Assembly (NCBI RefSeq): GCF_052076105.1
Contig: NZ_CP197245.1
Coordinates: 2,046,001-2,110,000 of the forward strand
DNA from: Tardiphaga sp052076105
GTDB taxonomy: Bacteria > Pseudomonadota > Alphaproteobacteria > Rhizobiales > Xanthobacteraceae
Direction of reading: 5' to 3'
DNA length: 64,000 bases
Under the pieces are notes generated by a model. The model made no database searches and was not told the origin of the DNA. It saw nothing but the letters and a program-made list of their open reading frames with translations. Below, one piece after another: positions 43,921 through 52,143 of this stretch; position 1 is the stretch's first letter, and each line of letters starts with the position of its first letter. Position numbers and translations under genes: made by a program.

Positions 43921-44193
43921 CTAATTCACCAGATCCGCATAGTCCGGATGCTGGCGCAGATAATCCACCACGAAAGAACAACCTGCGACAACCTTCAGCC
44001 CATCCGCACGGATCAACGCCAGCGCGCCCTTCACCAGCTCCGAGGCGATGCCGCGGCCGCGCAGGGCAGGCGGCGTTTCGGTATGCGTGATGATGACGCG
44101 ATCGCCGGCACGGCGATAATTCGCAAAGGCGACGGATTCGCCGACATCCAGCTCGAAGCGATTGAGTGCCTTGTTGTCGCGAACGCCGGTCAT
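43921..44193 (-). CDS. YjdJ-type GNAT N-acetyltransferase, copy 2
   Basis: 90 residues of the small Acetyltransf_CG family: NRFELDVGESVAFANYRRAGDRVIITHTETPPALRGRGIASELVKGAL, including the acetyl-CoA-binding R-G-R-G-I-A. It overlaps the upstream paralogue by an ATGA junction (44190-44193) and is about one third to one half identical to it by eye, so the pair is a tandem duplication. Substrates of this family are unknown. ATG 44193 is fixed by that coupling. Confidence 0.85.
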   Translation of the reverse strand: MTGVRDNKALNRFELDVGESVAFANYRRAGDRVIITHTETPPALRGRGIASELVKGALALIRADGLKVVAGCSFVVDYLRQHPDYADLVN

Positions 44194-44474
44194 GCCGCGT
44201 CTTTCAGCAAATCCTGATAGTCCGCATGTTTCGCAATATATGCCGCGATGAAGGGGCACTGTGCCACGACCTTCAATCCCTGTGCACGGACGGCATCGAG
44301 CGCACCGCGGGCAAGCTGTGAGCCGATACCTCTGCCGGCCAATTCCTGCGGCACGACTGTGTGGACGAAAGTGATGGTATCAGACGTCCGGGTATATTCG
44401 GAAAAAGCGATATGGCCGTCGACCGCGAGTTCGAAACGGTGAAGCGAAGTATTGTTATAAACCGCGTTGCTCAT
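44190..44474 (-). CDS. YjdJ-type GNAT N-acetyltransferase, copy 1
   Basis: 94 residues of the same small acetyltransferase family: LHRFELAVDGHIAFSEYTRTSDTITFVHTVVPQELAGRGIGSQLARGALDAVRAQGLKVVAQCPFIAAYIAKH. The CoA-binding loop is A-G-R-G-I-G. Two ATGs two codons apart (44480 and 44474) are possible starts; 44474 has a GGAATGAG-like site upstream. It is the first gene of the two-gene unit. Confidence 0.85.
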   Translation of the reverse strand: MSNAVYNNTSLHRFELAVDGHIAFSEYTRTSDTITFVHTVVPQELAGRGIGSQLARGALDAVRAQGLKVVAQCPFIAAYIAKHADYQDLLKDAA

Positions 44475-44758
44475 TCTCATTCCATTCACAGGTGTCCGGG
44501 AGAAGGTAGCAGTCATTTCCAAACGGGGGCAATGCAGCCGCCGCATACTTCATCTGACAGGGGAAATCCGTGTCGCCGCGCAGGGCCTTCTGTCGTTCTG
44601 CGCGCCATGAAAAATGGCTTTGGCGTGGCCTTGCAAAGGCAAAGCGGGTTCCTACGTCAATTGTAGACATACGCCCCGAAGCGGCCGGATCGGTCGTTTG
44701 ACAGTTGGAGTGTCATGCCAACGGCCGCTGACGTATGCCTCTTTTGGAGGAGGTCACG

Positions 44759-45163
44759 ATGTCAGACTCTCGGTTTCTCGGTACGCATCGCACGTGGGAA
44801 GACTGGTTTGGCATGGCGCTTGGCGTCCTGATTGCGCTGTCGCCCTGGTTTCCTACGCAGAACGGTCATCAATATGCCGGGGGGACCCCCAGCGCCATAA
44901 TCATTAACACGGTGGCGGTCGGCGTCCTGGTATTTGGCCTTGCGCAGCTTGAGTATGTCGCGCTGCAACGCTGGGAGGAGGTGGCCGCGATCATTCTTGG
45001 TCTGTGGCTGATCGTCTCGCCACTTTTCCTTGGTTATTCCGGCGACGGCATGCTCAGATTCATCCACACCTGCCTCGGCGGTCTCGTGGTGCTGCTGGCA
45101 GCACTACAGTTGTGGCAGGACTGGGATTTGAGTGATGGGGAAATGGCCCGGCACGGACAGTGA
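44759..45163 (+). CDS. SPW-repeat membrane protein
   Basis: 134 residues with four membrane helices and two SPW repeats: ALSPWF at about 33-38 and a variant IVSPLFLG at about 90-97. The SPW family is common in actinobacteria and rhizobia; its function is unknown. GGAGG lies about seven bases upstream of ATG 44759. It stands alone, between divergent and convergent neighbours. Confidence 0.85.
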   Translation: MSDSRFLGTHRTWEDWFGMALGVLIALSPWFPTQNGHQYAGGTPSAIIINTVAVGVLVFGLAQLEYVALQRWEEVAAIILGLWLIVSPLFLGYSGDGMLRFIHTCLGGLVVLLAALQLWQDWDLSDGEMARHGQ

Positions 45164-45230
45164 CAACAGGCGATCAGGCCCGTCGGTCTTGTCATGAGGC
45201 CGGCGGGTCTCGTTTGTCTGTCGCCGGCCG

Positions 45231-45866
45231 TTAGCGTCTTGGCACAGCCAGCGCCGCGATCACTTCGTCGATCCGGGAAAACACATAATTCGGCGTGCGC
45301 GCTTCCAGGGCCGCCCCGCTGGTATAGCCCCACGTCACCGCGCCAAAATCGATTCCGGCCTCGCGCGCAGCGTCGATATCGCGGATCTCGTCGCCGATGC
45401 TGATCGTGTCATCGACAGAGATGCCGGTGAGCTCAAGGATACGCTGGAATTTCGCCGTCTTGCCGAACAGGCCGGCGCCACAGGCGAAATAGGCGACGTG
45501 CTGGTCGAGATCACCGAGCACGGCACGGACGTTATCCTCGCTATCCGAACTGACGATGGCGATCGTTATGCCGCGCGCCTTCAATTCACAGAACATGCGA
45601 TCGACGCCGGGAAACAGATTGATGCGATCGATCTGCTGCGCCTTGCGCTTGCGCATGTCGCGCGCGATCAGCGGGATCCGCCATTTGGCGACACCGAGTA
45701 GCCGGATCAGTTCGCCGGCACCGACGCTCCGCAGCTCATCGATGCGGTCGCGTTCGACGCGCTGAAACTTGTGCTTGTCGGCGACGGAATTGACGACGCT
45801 GAGGAACCACGAAAAGCTGTCGGACAGCGTGCCGTCCATATCGAAGATGGCGAGCTTATAGGGCAT
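45231..45866 (-). CDS. HAD-superfamily hydrolase (phosphoglycolate phosphatase-like)
   Basis: 211 residues. It has the nucleophile loop IFDMDGTLSDS (about 7-17), motif II ITIAIVSSDSEDN (about 100), motif III Lys in FGKTAKF, and motif IV SIGDEIRDIDAA (about 163). The small cap is helical, as in Gph/PpaX-type phosphatases. It probably dephosphorylates a small metabolite; the substrate is not readable. ATG 45866 is chosen because the family starts MxYKLAIFDMDG; the upstream Pro-rich extension is not family-like. Confidence 0.88.
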   Translation of the reverse strand: MPYKLAIFDMDGTLSDSFSWFLSVVNSVADKHKFQRVERDRIDELRSVGAGELIRLLGVAKWRIPLIARDMRKRKAQQIDRINLFPGVDRMFCELKARGITIAIVSSDSEDNVRAVLGDLDQHVAYFACGAGLFGKTAKFQRILELTGISVDDTISIGDEIRDIDAAREAGIDFGAVTWGYTSGAALEARTPNYVFSRIDEVIAALAVPRR

Positions 45867-46088
45867 GGCTGGCGGGCGGGGAGGTGGCCGGGGTCCTGGC
45901 TGGGTGTTTGGCAATGTCGGTCACGGGCTGGTTCTCGTCTGAGTCGTGGCCGATATGCGACCCGTCGCAAGGATGATCCCATCAGACCGGCATTTCAACC
46001 CGCATCCGCGCGGCGAAACGATGCACGAGCCGCACGCAAGCGTGCTAAGCCCGTCATGATCGTTTCATATCACCCGCAGGAGGCCTTG

Positions 46089-46229
46089 ATGGCAGACGAT
46101 AGACCGAACCAGAAAGGCCCCAACACCAAGAAGAAGCAGAAGTGCAAGAATTGCGAAGGCAAGGGTCTGCTGAAGAAGGGCGAGAAGGTGGTGAAGTGCC
46201 AGAGGTGTCACGGGACGGGGCTGAGGTGA
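46089..46229 (+). CDS. Tiny CxxCxGxG zinc-ribbon protein
   Basis: 46 residues containing two CxxCxGxG motifs (CKNCEGKG and CQRCHGTG) as in the DnaJ zinc-binding centre, and a Lys-rich N-terminus. A single zinc site is expected. It lacks a J domain and may act as an RNA, protein or chaperone-binding adaptor. GCAGGAGG lies five bases upstream of ATG 46089. It is directly left of the AT-rich TIR-SIR2 gene, but its base composition is host-like and similar proteins are widespread in Bradyrhizobium relatives. Confidence 0.75.
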   Translation: MADDRPNQKGPNTKKKQKCKNCEGKGLLKKGEKVVKCQRCHGTGLR

Positions 46230-46245
46230 GAGAAAGACTGGAGCC

Positions 46246-46322
46246 GTAGCCCGCATGAGTGGGGCGACCTGCGGGAGATTTCTTCGATGAGTCCCCAACG
46301 TCGCTGCGCTCATCCGGGCTAA
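46246..46322. repeat. Imperfect inverted repeat at the left edge of the AT-rich segment
   Basis: GTAGCCCGCATGAG at 46246 and CTCATCCGGGCTA ending at 46321 are inverted relatives. They belong to the same 'tagcccggatgag' class as the element at 63538. The shift to AT-rich DNA carrying the TIR-SIR2 gene begins immediately after it. Confidence 0.65.
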
Positions 46323-46422
46323 GTACACGTAAGAATAGTGCCGCAACCGAGTATGCTGGACATTCCACTTATAGTAGAGTTATAGAATGTGATATTTGAT
46401 AATTGTATTTGGTGGTTCGGAT

Positions 46423-47838
46423 ATGGCTAAAAAAACAAAGGTTGCTTCTCAGCGACGAAAACCAATCAAGCCAAAGCAATCTGTAACGCGAATATTTATC
46501 AGTCATAGTGAGCGAGACAAGAAAATCGTCGATAGAATTTCTGTTCGCCTCCGGTCCGGCGGTTTCGATGTATTTGCCGACCATTTTCAGCTGAGACCCG
46601 GTGACAACTTTCAGAGAAAAATTTCAGAGGAGCTTACAGAGGCCGCGGTAGTTCTAATCGTTCTGAGTAAAAATTCATTTCGATCAGAATGGGTACAACA
46701 GGAATTTGCGACAATCGCTTTGCAACAGGAAGTATCGGAACGGCAGCGTCGAATTGTCCCAATCAAAATCGACGAAATTCCAGTTCCGAGTTATCTGGCT
46801 CATTTGCAGTATATTGATCTTTCGCAAGATTTTGAGAGTGGTTTAGAGCGTTTAACGGCAGAGCTCGATGTCACGAAAGTTGCTCCGCTTGCGGGTGGAA
46901 CAAATGCTATTACTGTCTCCGTCGATAGTGGCGAAGCACAAATTCGAACGCTTCGCGAGGCCCTGCGTCGAGGGCGACTCACGTTGGTCTGTGGCGCGGG
47001 AGTTTCAGTGGGGGCCGGTATTCCAGCGTGGGGGAATCTTTTGGTCCGCCTACTCGACAGGCTTATGGAGAGGCTATCAAAAAATTATTCGCTAGATCTC
47101 GGGAAAAGTACAGCTATTGAGTTTCAGAAAAATTACGGCAGGTCGTCCTCGTTGATACTAGGAAAGTATCTTAAGAATAATTTGGGAGACGATTTTGCGA
47201 GCGAGACACGCGACGCTCTGTATGCCGAAGTCACTGAGAGCTCGACCCTTATAGACAGTATTGTCGAGCTGTCGCGACCACAGCGTGATGCCAATCCTCT
47301 CGATTCAATCATCACGTTCAATTTCGATTGCCTTATTGAAGAAGCTCTTGAAAAAAATGTCGTGGCTAACAAGCCAATTTTTTCCGAGTCAATTAGGCAT
47401 GATGGAAACGAGCTTCCAATATATCACGTCCACGGATACTTGCCACGTACGGGATTGATTCCGCAGACCGAATTGGTTTTTAGCGAGGACGCTTATCACA
47501 GCCAGTTTATAGAAGCGTTTAGCTGGTCAAATCTTATCCAGCTGACGAAGCTTACTCAGAATACTTGCTTATTTATTGGGATTAGCCTTACCGACCCAAA
47601 CATGCGTCGATTGCTTGATGTTGCTTGGCGTAAGAATCCTGACAAGACTATGTCGCACTTTATAGTAAAGCGGAGTCCTGATCATCCAAGGGACTCTGCG
47701 TTAGATCGCGTGTCGAGACTTCTTGAAGAGCAGGATGCAAACGCTCTCGGTCTAAATGTTATTTGGATCGATTCCTTTGATAGCTTACCAGCAGTTTTAA
47801 GTAGTATCGCTAAGATTCCTAACGGCCAAGAACAGTGA
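46423..47838 (+). CDS. TIR-SIR2 fusion protein, candidate anti-phage NADase
   Basis: 471 residues. The TIR domain spans about 20-150: RIFISHSERDKK (23-34), a BB-loop-like FADHFQLRPGDNF (51-63), and SFRSEWVQQE with the candidate catalytic Glu94. A linker (about 150-172) leads to a SIR2_2-type domain, about 175-430: NAD-binding VCGAGVSVGAGIP (189-201), catalytic-type TFNFD (298-302, Asn300) and HVHGYLP (His337, Gly338), then FIGISLTDPNMRRLL as in SIR2_2 proteins. Both domains look catalytically complete. TIR and SIR2 domains in bacteria deplete NAD+ or make ADP-ribose signals on phage attack (Thoeris, DSR, SPARTA); a single-gene combination would act as sensor-effector or signal-effector in one chain. 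No SLOG, STAND or Argonaute part is present. The gene is clearly AT-richer than its neighbours (about 45% GC by eye versus about 62%). ATG 46423 follows GGTGG; TTG 46396 is in frame upstream. It is convergent with uvrA, leaving only 10 bases. The phage-defence role is inference. Confidence 0.9.
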   Translation: MAKKTKVASQRRKPIKPKQSVTRIFISHSERDKKIVDRISVRLRSGGFDVFADHFQLRPGDNFQRKISEELTEAAVVLIVLSKNSFRSEWVQQEFATIALQQEVSERQRRIVPIKIDEIPVPSYLAHLQYIDLSQDFESGLERLTAELDVTKVAPLAGGTNAITVSVDSGEAQIRTLREALRRGRLTLVCGAGVSVGAGIPAWGNLLVRLLDRLMERLSKNYSLDLGKSTAIEFQKNYGRSSSLILGKYLKNNLGDDFASETRDALYAEVTESSTLIDSIVELSRPQRDANPLDSIITFNFDCLIEEALEKNVVANKPIFSESIRHDGNELPIYHVHGYLPRTGLIPQTELVFSEDAYHSQFIEAFSWSNLIQLTKLTQNTCLFIGISLTDPNMRRLLDVAWRKNPDKTMSHFIVKRSPDHPRDSALDRVSRLLEEQDANALGLNVIWIDSFDSLPAVLSSIAKIPNGQEQ

Positions 47839-47848
47839 ATTTCGACCC

Positions 47849-50836
47849 TCACTCCGCCGCCTCACTCGTTGCCTTCCGCTTCTTCGGCTTGCCCGCCTTC
47901 TCAAGCACCGGCTTCAGGAATTTGCCCGTATAGCTACGCGGTGCCTTGACGATATCTTCCGGCGGACCCCAGGCGACGATTTCACCGCCGCCGTCGCCGC
48001 CTTCGGGGCCGAGATCGATGACCCAGTCGGCAGTCTTGATGACTTCGAGATTGTGCTCGATCACCACCACCGTATTGCCCTGTTCGACCAGCTCATGCAG
48101 CACTTCGAGCAGTTTTGCGACGTCGTGGAAGTGCAGGCCGGTGGTCGGCTCGTCCAAGATGTAGAGCGTGCGGCCCGTAGCGCGCTTGCTCAATTCCTTG
48201 GCGAGTTTCACGCGCTGCGCCTCGCCGCCGGATAGCGTCGTCGCCTGCTGGCCGACATGGATGTAGTCGAGCCCGACGCGATGCAGCGTCTTGAACGTCT
48301 CGCGCACGCGCGGCACCGCCTTGAAGAAGTCGGCGGCTTCTTCCACGGTCATGTCGAGTACATCGGCGATCGACTTGCCCTTGAACAGGACTTCCAGCGT
48401 CTCGCGGTTGTAGCGCTTGCCCTTGCAGGTGTCGCAGGTGACATAGACGTCGGGCAGGAAGTGCATCTCGATCTTGATGACGCCGTCGCCCTGGCAGGCC
48501 TCGCAGCGACCGCCCTTGACGTTGAACGAGAACCGTCCGGGTTCATAGCCGCGCGCCTTGGATTCCGGCAGGCCGGCGAACCATTCGCGGATCGGCGTGA
48601 AGGCGCCGGTATAGGTCGCGGGATTGGAACGCGGGGTGCGGCCGATCGGCGACTGGTCGATGTCGATGATCTTGTCGATATGCTCCAGACCCTCGATGCG
48701 GTCATGCGGCGCGGCGCCTTCGCTGGCGCCGTTGAGTTTGCGCGCGATGGCCTTGTAAAGCGTATCGATCAGCAGCGTCGACTTGCCGCCGCCCGAGACG
48801 CCGGTGATGGCGGTGAACAGGCCGAGCGGCACTTCCGCCGAGACGTTCTTCAGATTATTGCCGCGCGCATTGATGACCTTGATGGTGTGGCGATGGTTCG
48901 GCGGACGACGCTCCCGCACCGGCACCGACATCTCGCCCGTGAGGTATTTTCCGGTCAGAGATTTCGGATTGGCCATCACCTCCTGGGGCGTGCCCTGGGC
49001 GACGATATTGCCGCCATGGGTGCCGGCGCCGGGGCCGACATCGACCACGTAATCGGCGGCAATCACTGCGTCCTCGTCATGTTCGACCACGATCACGGTA
49101 TTGCCGAGGTCGCGCAGCCGCCGCAGCGTATCGAGCAATCTGGCATTGTCGCGCTGATGCAGGCCGATGGAGGGCTCATCGAGCACATAGAGCACGCCCG
49201 TCAGGCCCGAGCCGATCTGCGACGCCAGCCGAATGCGCTGGCTCTCGCCGCCGGACAGTGTGCCCGAGGAGCGCGCCAGCGTGAGATAGTTGAGGCCGAC
49301 ATCGAGCAGGAACGACAGCCGCTCGCGGATCTCCTTGAGGATGCGGACGGCGATCTCGTTCTGCTGCTTGTTGAGCAGATCCGGCACGGTCTCGAACCAG
49401 TCGCCAGCCTTGCGCACCGACATTTCCGAGATGTTGCCGATATGCTTGCCGCCGATCTTGACTGACAGCGCTTCGGGCTTCAGCCGATAACCCTCGCAGG
49501 CATCGCATGGCACGTCGGAGAAATACTTGCCGAGCTCTTCGCGCGCCCATTCGCTTTCGGTCTCGCGGAAGCGGCGGTCGATATTGGTGACGACACCCTC
49601 GAACGGCTTCTTGGTGTCATAGGAACGCACGCCGTCCTCATAGGAGAACTTGATCTCGTCATCGCCGGAGCCGTGCAGGATGGCGTTCTGCGTCTTCTTC
49701 GGCAGGTCCTTCCACTTGGTGTCGAGCGTGAACTTGTAGAACTTGCCGAGCGCCGTCAGCGTCTGCACGTAATAAGGCGACGACGACTTCGCCCATGGCG
49801 CGATGGCGCCCTTGCGCAGCGTCAGCTCCTTATCGGGAATGACGAGGTCGGCATCGATAGTCTGCTCGACGCCGAGGCCGCCGCATTTCGGACAGGCACC
49901 ATAGGGGTTGTTGAACGAAAAGAGTCTGGGCTCGATTTCCGGAATGGTGAAACCGGAGACCGGGCAGGCGAACTTCTCGGAAAACAGAATGCGCTCTGCA
50001 CCCGTCTTGTCGTGAATCTTCGCGACCTTCTTGTCGGATTTCTTCGTGCTGGCCTCTTCCGCGGGAGCGGCTGGCGCATCGGCATATTCGATGACCGCGA
50101 GGCCTTCGGCGAGCTTCAGTGCGGTCTCGAAACTTTCCGCGAGGCGCTGGCCGATATCCGGCCTGACAACGATGCGATCGACGACCACGTCGATGTCATG
50201 CGGAAACTTCTTGTCGAGTACGGGCGCTTCGGCGAGTTCATGGAAGGTGCCGTCGATCTTGACGCGCTGAAAACCCTTCTTGAGATATTCGGCCAGCTCC
50301 TTGCGATACTCGCCCTTGCGGCCGCGCACCACCGGCGCCAGCAGATACAGCCGCGTGCCTTCCGGCAGCGCCAGCACGCGGTCGACCATCATCGAGACGG
50401 TCTGGCTCTCGATCGGAAGACCCGTCGCCGGCGAATAGGGAATGCCGACGCGTGCCCAGAGCAGGCGCATGTAATCGTAGATCTCGGTGACGGTGCCGAC
50501 GGTCGAACGCGGGTTCTTCGACGTGGTCTTCTGCTCGATGGAGATGGCCGGCGACAGGCCATCGATCTGGTCAACGTCCGGCTTCTGCATCATCTCGAGG
50601 AATTGCCGGGCGTAAGCCGACAGCGACTCCACATAGCGGCGCTGGCCTTCGGCATAGATCGTATCGAAGGCGAGTGACGATTTGCCGGAGCCGGACAGGC
50701 CGGTGAACACCACCAGCTTGTCGCGCGGGATGGTCAGATCGACATTCTTGAGATTGTGCTCGCGGGCGCCGCGAATGGTGATGCTGCGCATGTTCGCGGC
50801 GGCCTGCTGCCGCTTGGCCTTGATGATCTCGTCCAT
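47849..50836 (-). CDS. uvrA: Excinuclease ABC subunit A
   Basis: 995 residues, the normal UvrA length. Two ABC modules are seen: Walker A TGLSGSGKSSLAFDTIYAEGQRRYVESLSAYARQF near the N-terminus and TGVSGGGKSTLL near 680, signature motifs LSGGESQRI and LSGGEAQRV, and zinc fingers CPVSGF, CPKCGG, CDACEG and CEACQGDG-CDTCKG. It recognises bulky DNA lesions for UvrB loading. I chose ATG 50836 because the conserved region begins shortly after it; the frame is open upstream to 50965. A LexA box stands 86 bases before this start. Confidence 0.96.
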   Translation of the reverse strand: MDEIIKAKRQQAAANMRSITIRGAREHNLKNVDLTIPRDKLVVFTGLSGSGKSSLAFDTIYAEGQRRYVESLSAYARQFLEMMQKPDVDQIDGLSPAISIEQKTTSKNPRSTVGTVTEIYDYMRLLWARVGIPYSPATGLPIESQTVSMMVDRVLALPEGTRLYLLAPVVRGRKGEYRKELAEYLKKGFQRVKIDGTFHELAEAPVLDKKFPHDIDVVVDRIVVRPDIGQRLAESFETALKLAEGLAVIEYADAPAAPAEEASTKKSDKKVAKIHDKTGAERILFSEKFACPVSGFTIPEIEPRLFSFNNPYGACPKCGGLGVEQTIDADLVIPDKELTLRKGAIAPWAKSSSPYYVQTLTALGKFYKFTLDTKWKDLPKKTQNAILHGSGDDEIKFSYEDGVRSYDTKKPFEGVVTNIDRRFRETESEWAREELGKYFSDVPCDACEGYRLKPEALSVKIGGKHIGNISEMSVRKAGDWFETVPDLLNKQQNEIAVRILKEIRERLSFLLDVGLNYLTLARSSGTLSGGESQRIRLASQIGSGLTGVLYVLDEPSIGLHQRDNARLLDTLRRLRDLGNTVIVVEHDEDAVIAADYVVDVGPGAGTHGGNIVAQGTPQEVMANPKSLTGKYLTGEMSVPVRERRPPNHRHTIKVINARGNNLKNVSAEVPLGLFTAITGVSGGGKSTLLIDTLYKAIARKLNGASEGAAPHDRIEGLEHIDKIIDIDQSPIGRTPRSNPATYTGAFTPIREWFAGLPESKARGYEPGRFSFNVKGGRCEACQGDGVIKIEMHFLPDVYVTCDTCKGKRYNRETLEVLFKGKSIADVLDMTVEEAADFFKAVPRVRETFKTLHRVGLDYIHVGQQATTLSGGEAQRVKLAKELSKRATGRTLYILDEPTTGLHFHDVAKLLEVLHELVEQGNTVVVIEHNLEVIKTADWVIDLGPEGGDGGGEIVAWGPPEDIVKAPRSYTGKFLKPVLEKAGKPKKRKATSEAAE

Positions 50837-50921
50837 AACAGGCAATTCCCCAGCGCGAGCCGCGCTCATCCGGGCGCGCACCGCCGGCCGGGCCGGGATC
50901 AACGCCGATTGATTGTCATCG

Positions 50922-50936
50922 GAACATAGGAAGAAC
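50922..50936 (-). promoter_or_regulatory. LexA (SOS) box upstream of uvrA
   Basis: GAAC-ATAGGAA-GAAC fits the alphaproteobacterial LexA consensus GTTC-N7-GTTC read on the opposite strand. A further GAAC follows at 50939. It lies 86 bases before the uvrA start codon, a normal position for SOS control of uvrA in this class. Confidence 0.8.
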
Positions 50937-51074
50937 GAGAACGGATTTCCAGTGCTCCGCAGCAACGATCAACGGTTTGTTGGCGGAGGGGTTGCGAGGC
51001 AAGGCTGCAAATGACAAAGGCCGGGTGGGGCCGACCTTGTCGGTATCGCCATATATTCCTGCCGGACAACAAGA

Positions 51075-51095
51075 AGCCCGGCACGAGGCCGGGCT
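51075..51095 (-). terminator. Terminator of outer-membrane barrel gene 1
   Basis: AGCCCGGC / GCCGGGCT perfect eight-base stem with a five-base loop, 38 bases past the stop codon; followed on the minus strand by TTCTTGTTG. Confidence 0.6.
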
Positions 51096-51132
51096 GAGTT
51101 GTTCTGGAGTCGACAGAGAGGATCGACAAGCC

Positions 51133-51897
51133 TCAGTACTTCGCGATAACGGGGCCGCCCCACTTGTAGTTGATGCGCGCGGTGACCACGTCGACGTCCT
51201 GGCTGATGCGGGTATTGTCGGTGACAACACCGGCAGCGTTGGTGAAGTCGAGCGTGCGGTTGCCCATGAACAGGTGGTCGTATTCGACGGCGAAGGTCCA
51301 GTTCGGTGTGAAACCATATTCCAAGCCGACGCCAACCGTGCCGCCCCAGCGCGTCTCCTTGCTGGAATTGATCACTGCGCCGGTCCCGGTGAAGTAATGC
51401 TCATACTTGTCGCTGGTGACAGCGGCGCCGCCCTTCACATAAAGCAGCGTGTTGTTCCAGGCATAGCCAATCTGGCCGGTGAACAGGCCGAAGGCCTCGA
51501 TCTTCGACCGGTCGCCGATTCTGGTGCCGGTGCCAATCAGTGTGCTCGTCGTCGAACCGTGGAAATCTGCCCAGTTGCCCTGCGCTTCGAGGCCGAACAC
51601 CCATGCGGCGCTCTGCCAGCGATAGCCGATCTGTCCGCCTGCCGTGCCGCCACTGGCGTCGTGACAGCCTTCTGGCGAGAACACCGGAGCGGCGAGCGTG
51701 CCGATATTGCTGTCCCAGCACTTGCGGCTCGTTCCCCAGCCACCGTTGCCGCCGATATAGAAGCCGGTCCAGTCATAGACCGCCGCAATGATCGGAGGAG
51801 CCTTCGTATAGGGCCGTGCTGCCAGATCGGCTGCGGAAGCTGACGAGGCTGCGCCGAGAACGGCAAGGGCGACGGATGCGAGCAGAAGCTTCTTCAT
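51133..51897 (-). CDS. Omp25/RopB-like outer-membrane beta-barrel protein, copy 1
   Basis: 254 residues. Signal peptide MKKLLLASVALAVLGAASSASA, then the family-typical ADLAARPYTKAPP and YDWTGFYIGGNGGWG, and eight beta strands ending NYKWGGPVIAKY with a terminal aromatic residue. Proteins of this type (RopB, Omp25, Omp31) are abundant in rhizobia and brucellae and contribute to envelope integrity and host interaction. This copy and the two upstream (52144 and 53114) are tandem paralogues, each followed by its own terminator. Confidence 0.9.
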   Translation of the reverse strand: MKKLLLASVALAVLGAASSASAADLAARPYTKAPPIIAAVYDWTGFYIGGNGGWGTSRKCWDSNIGTLAAPVFSPEGCHDASGGTAGGQIGYRWQSAAWVFGLEAQGNWADFHGSTTSTLIGTGTRIGDRSKIEAFGLFTGQIGYAWNNTLLYVKGGAAVTSDKYEHYFTGTGAVINSSKETRWGGTVGVGLEYGFTPNWTFAVEYDHLFMGNRTLDFTNAAGVVTDNTRISQDVDVVTARINYKWGGPVIAKY

Positions 51898-52083
51898 TGC
51901 AAGACTCCCCCTTTGAATGTCTCAACTTTAACGCGGCTCAGGCGAGGTGGCTGTAGCTCGCTTGCAACAGGGGAAAACTAACGCGCTGGTTGCGCGAAAA
52001 GCCACGTACTGCAGTCAGGGGTAGTATTTAACCGTGGGAAATCAACAGGTTTGCCACCGAGGATCCGGGCGTCCAGCCAAACA

Positions 52084-52111
52084 GAAAGGCCGGCATTTTC
52101 GCCGGCCTTTC
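52084..52111 (-). terminator. Terminator of outer-membrane barrel gene 2
   Basis: GAAAGGCCGGC / GCCGGCCTTTC, an eleven-base perfect stem with a six-base loop and T-rich ends. The same hairpin type recurs after gene 3. Confidence 0.8.
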
Positions 52112-52143
52112 CATTGTCACGAGCCTGAAATCTGGCGCGAAGC

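Noticed and set aside
46396..46422. TTG 46396 as start of the TIR-SIR2 gene
   Set aside because: ATG 46423 has a nearer purine-rich site and leaves a Lys-rich leader common before TIR domains; the extra nine codons lack support.
48257..49465. 402-codon plus-strand frame opposite uvrA
   Set aside because: Antisense to conserved ABC and zinc-finger motifs of UvrA; not protein-like.
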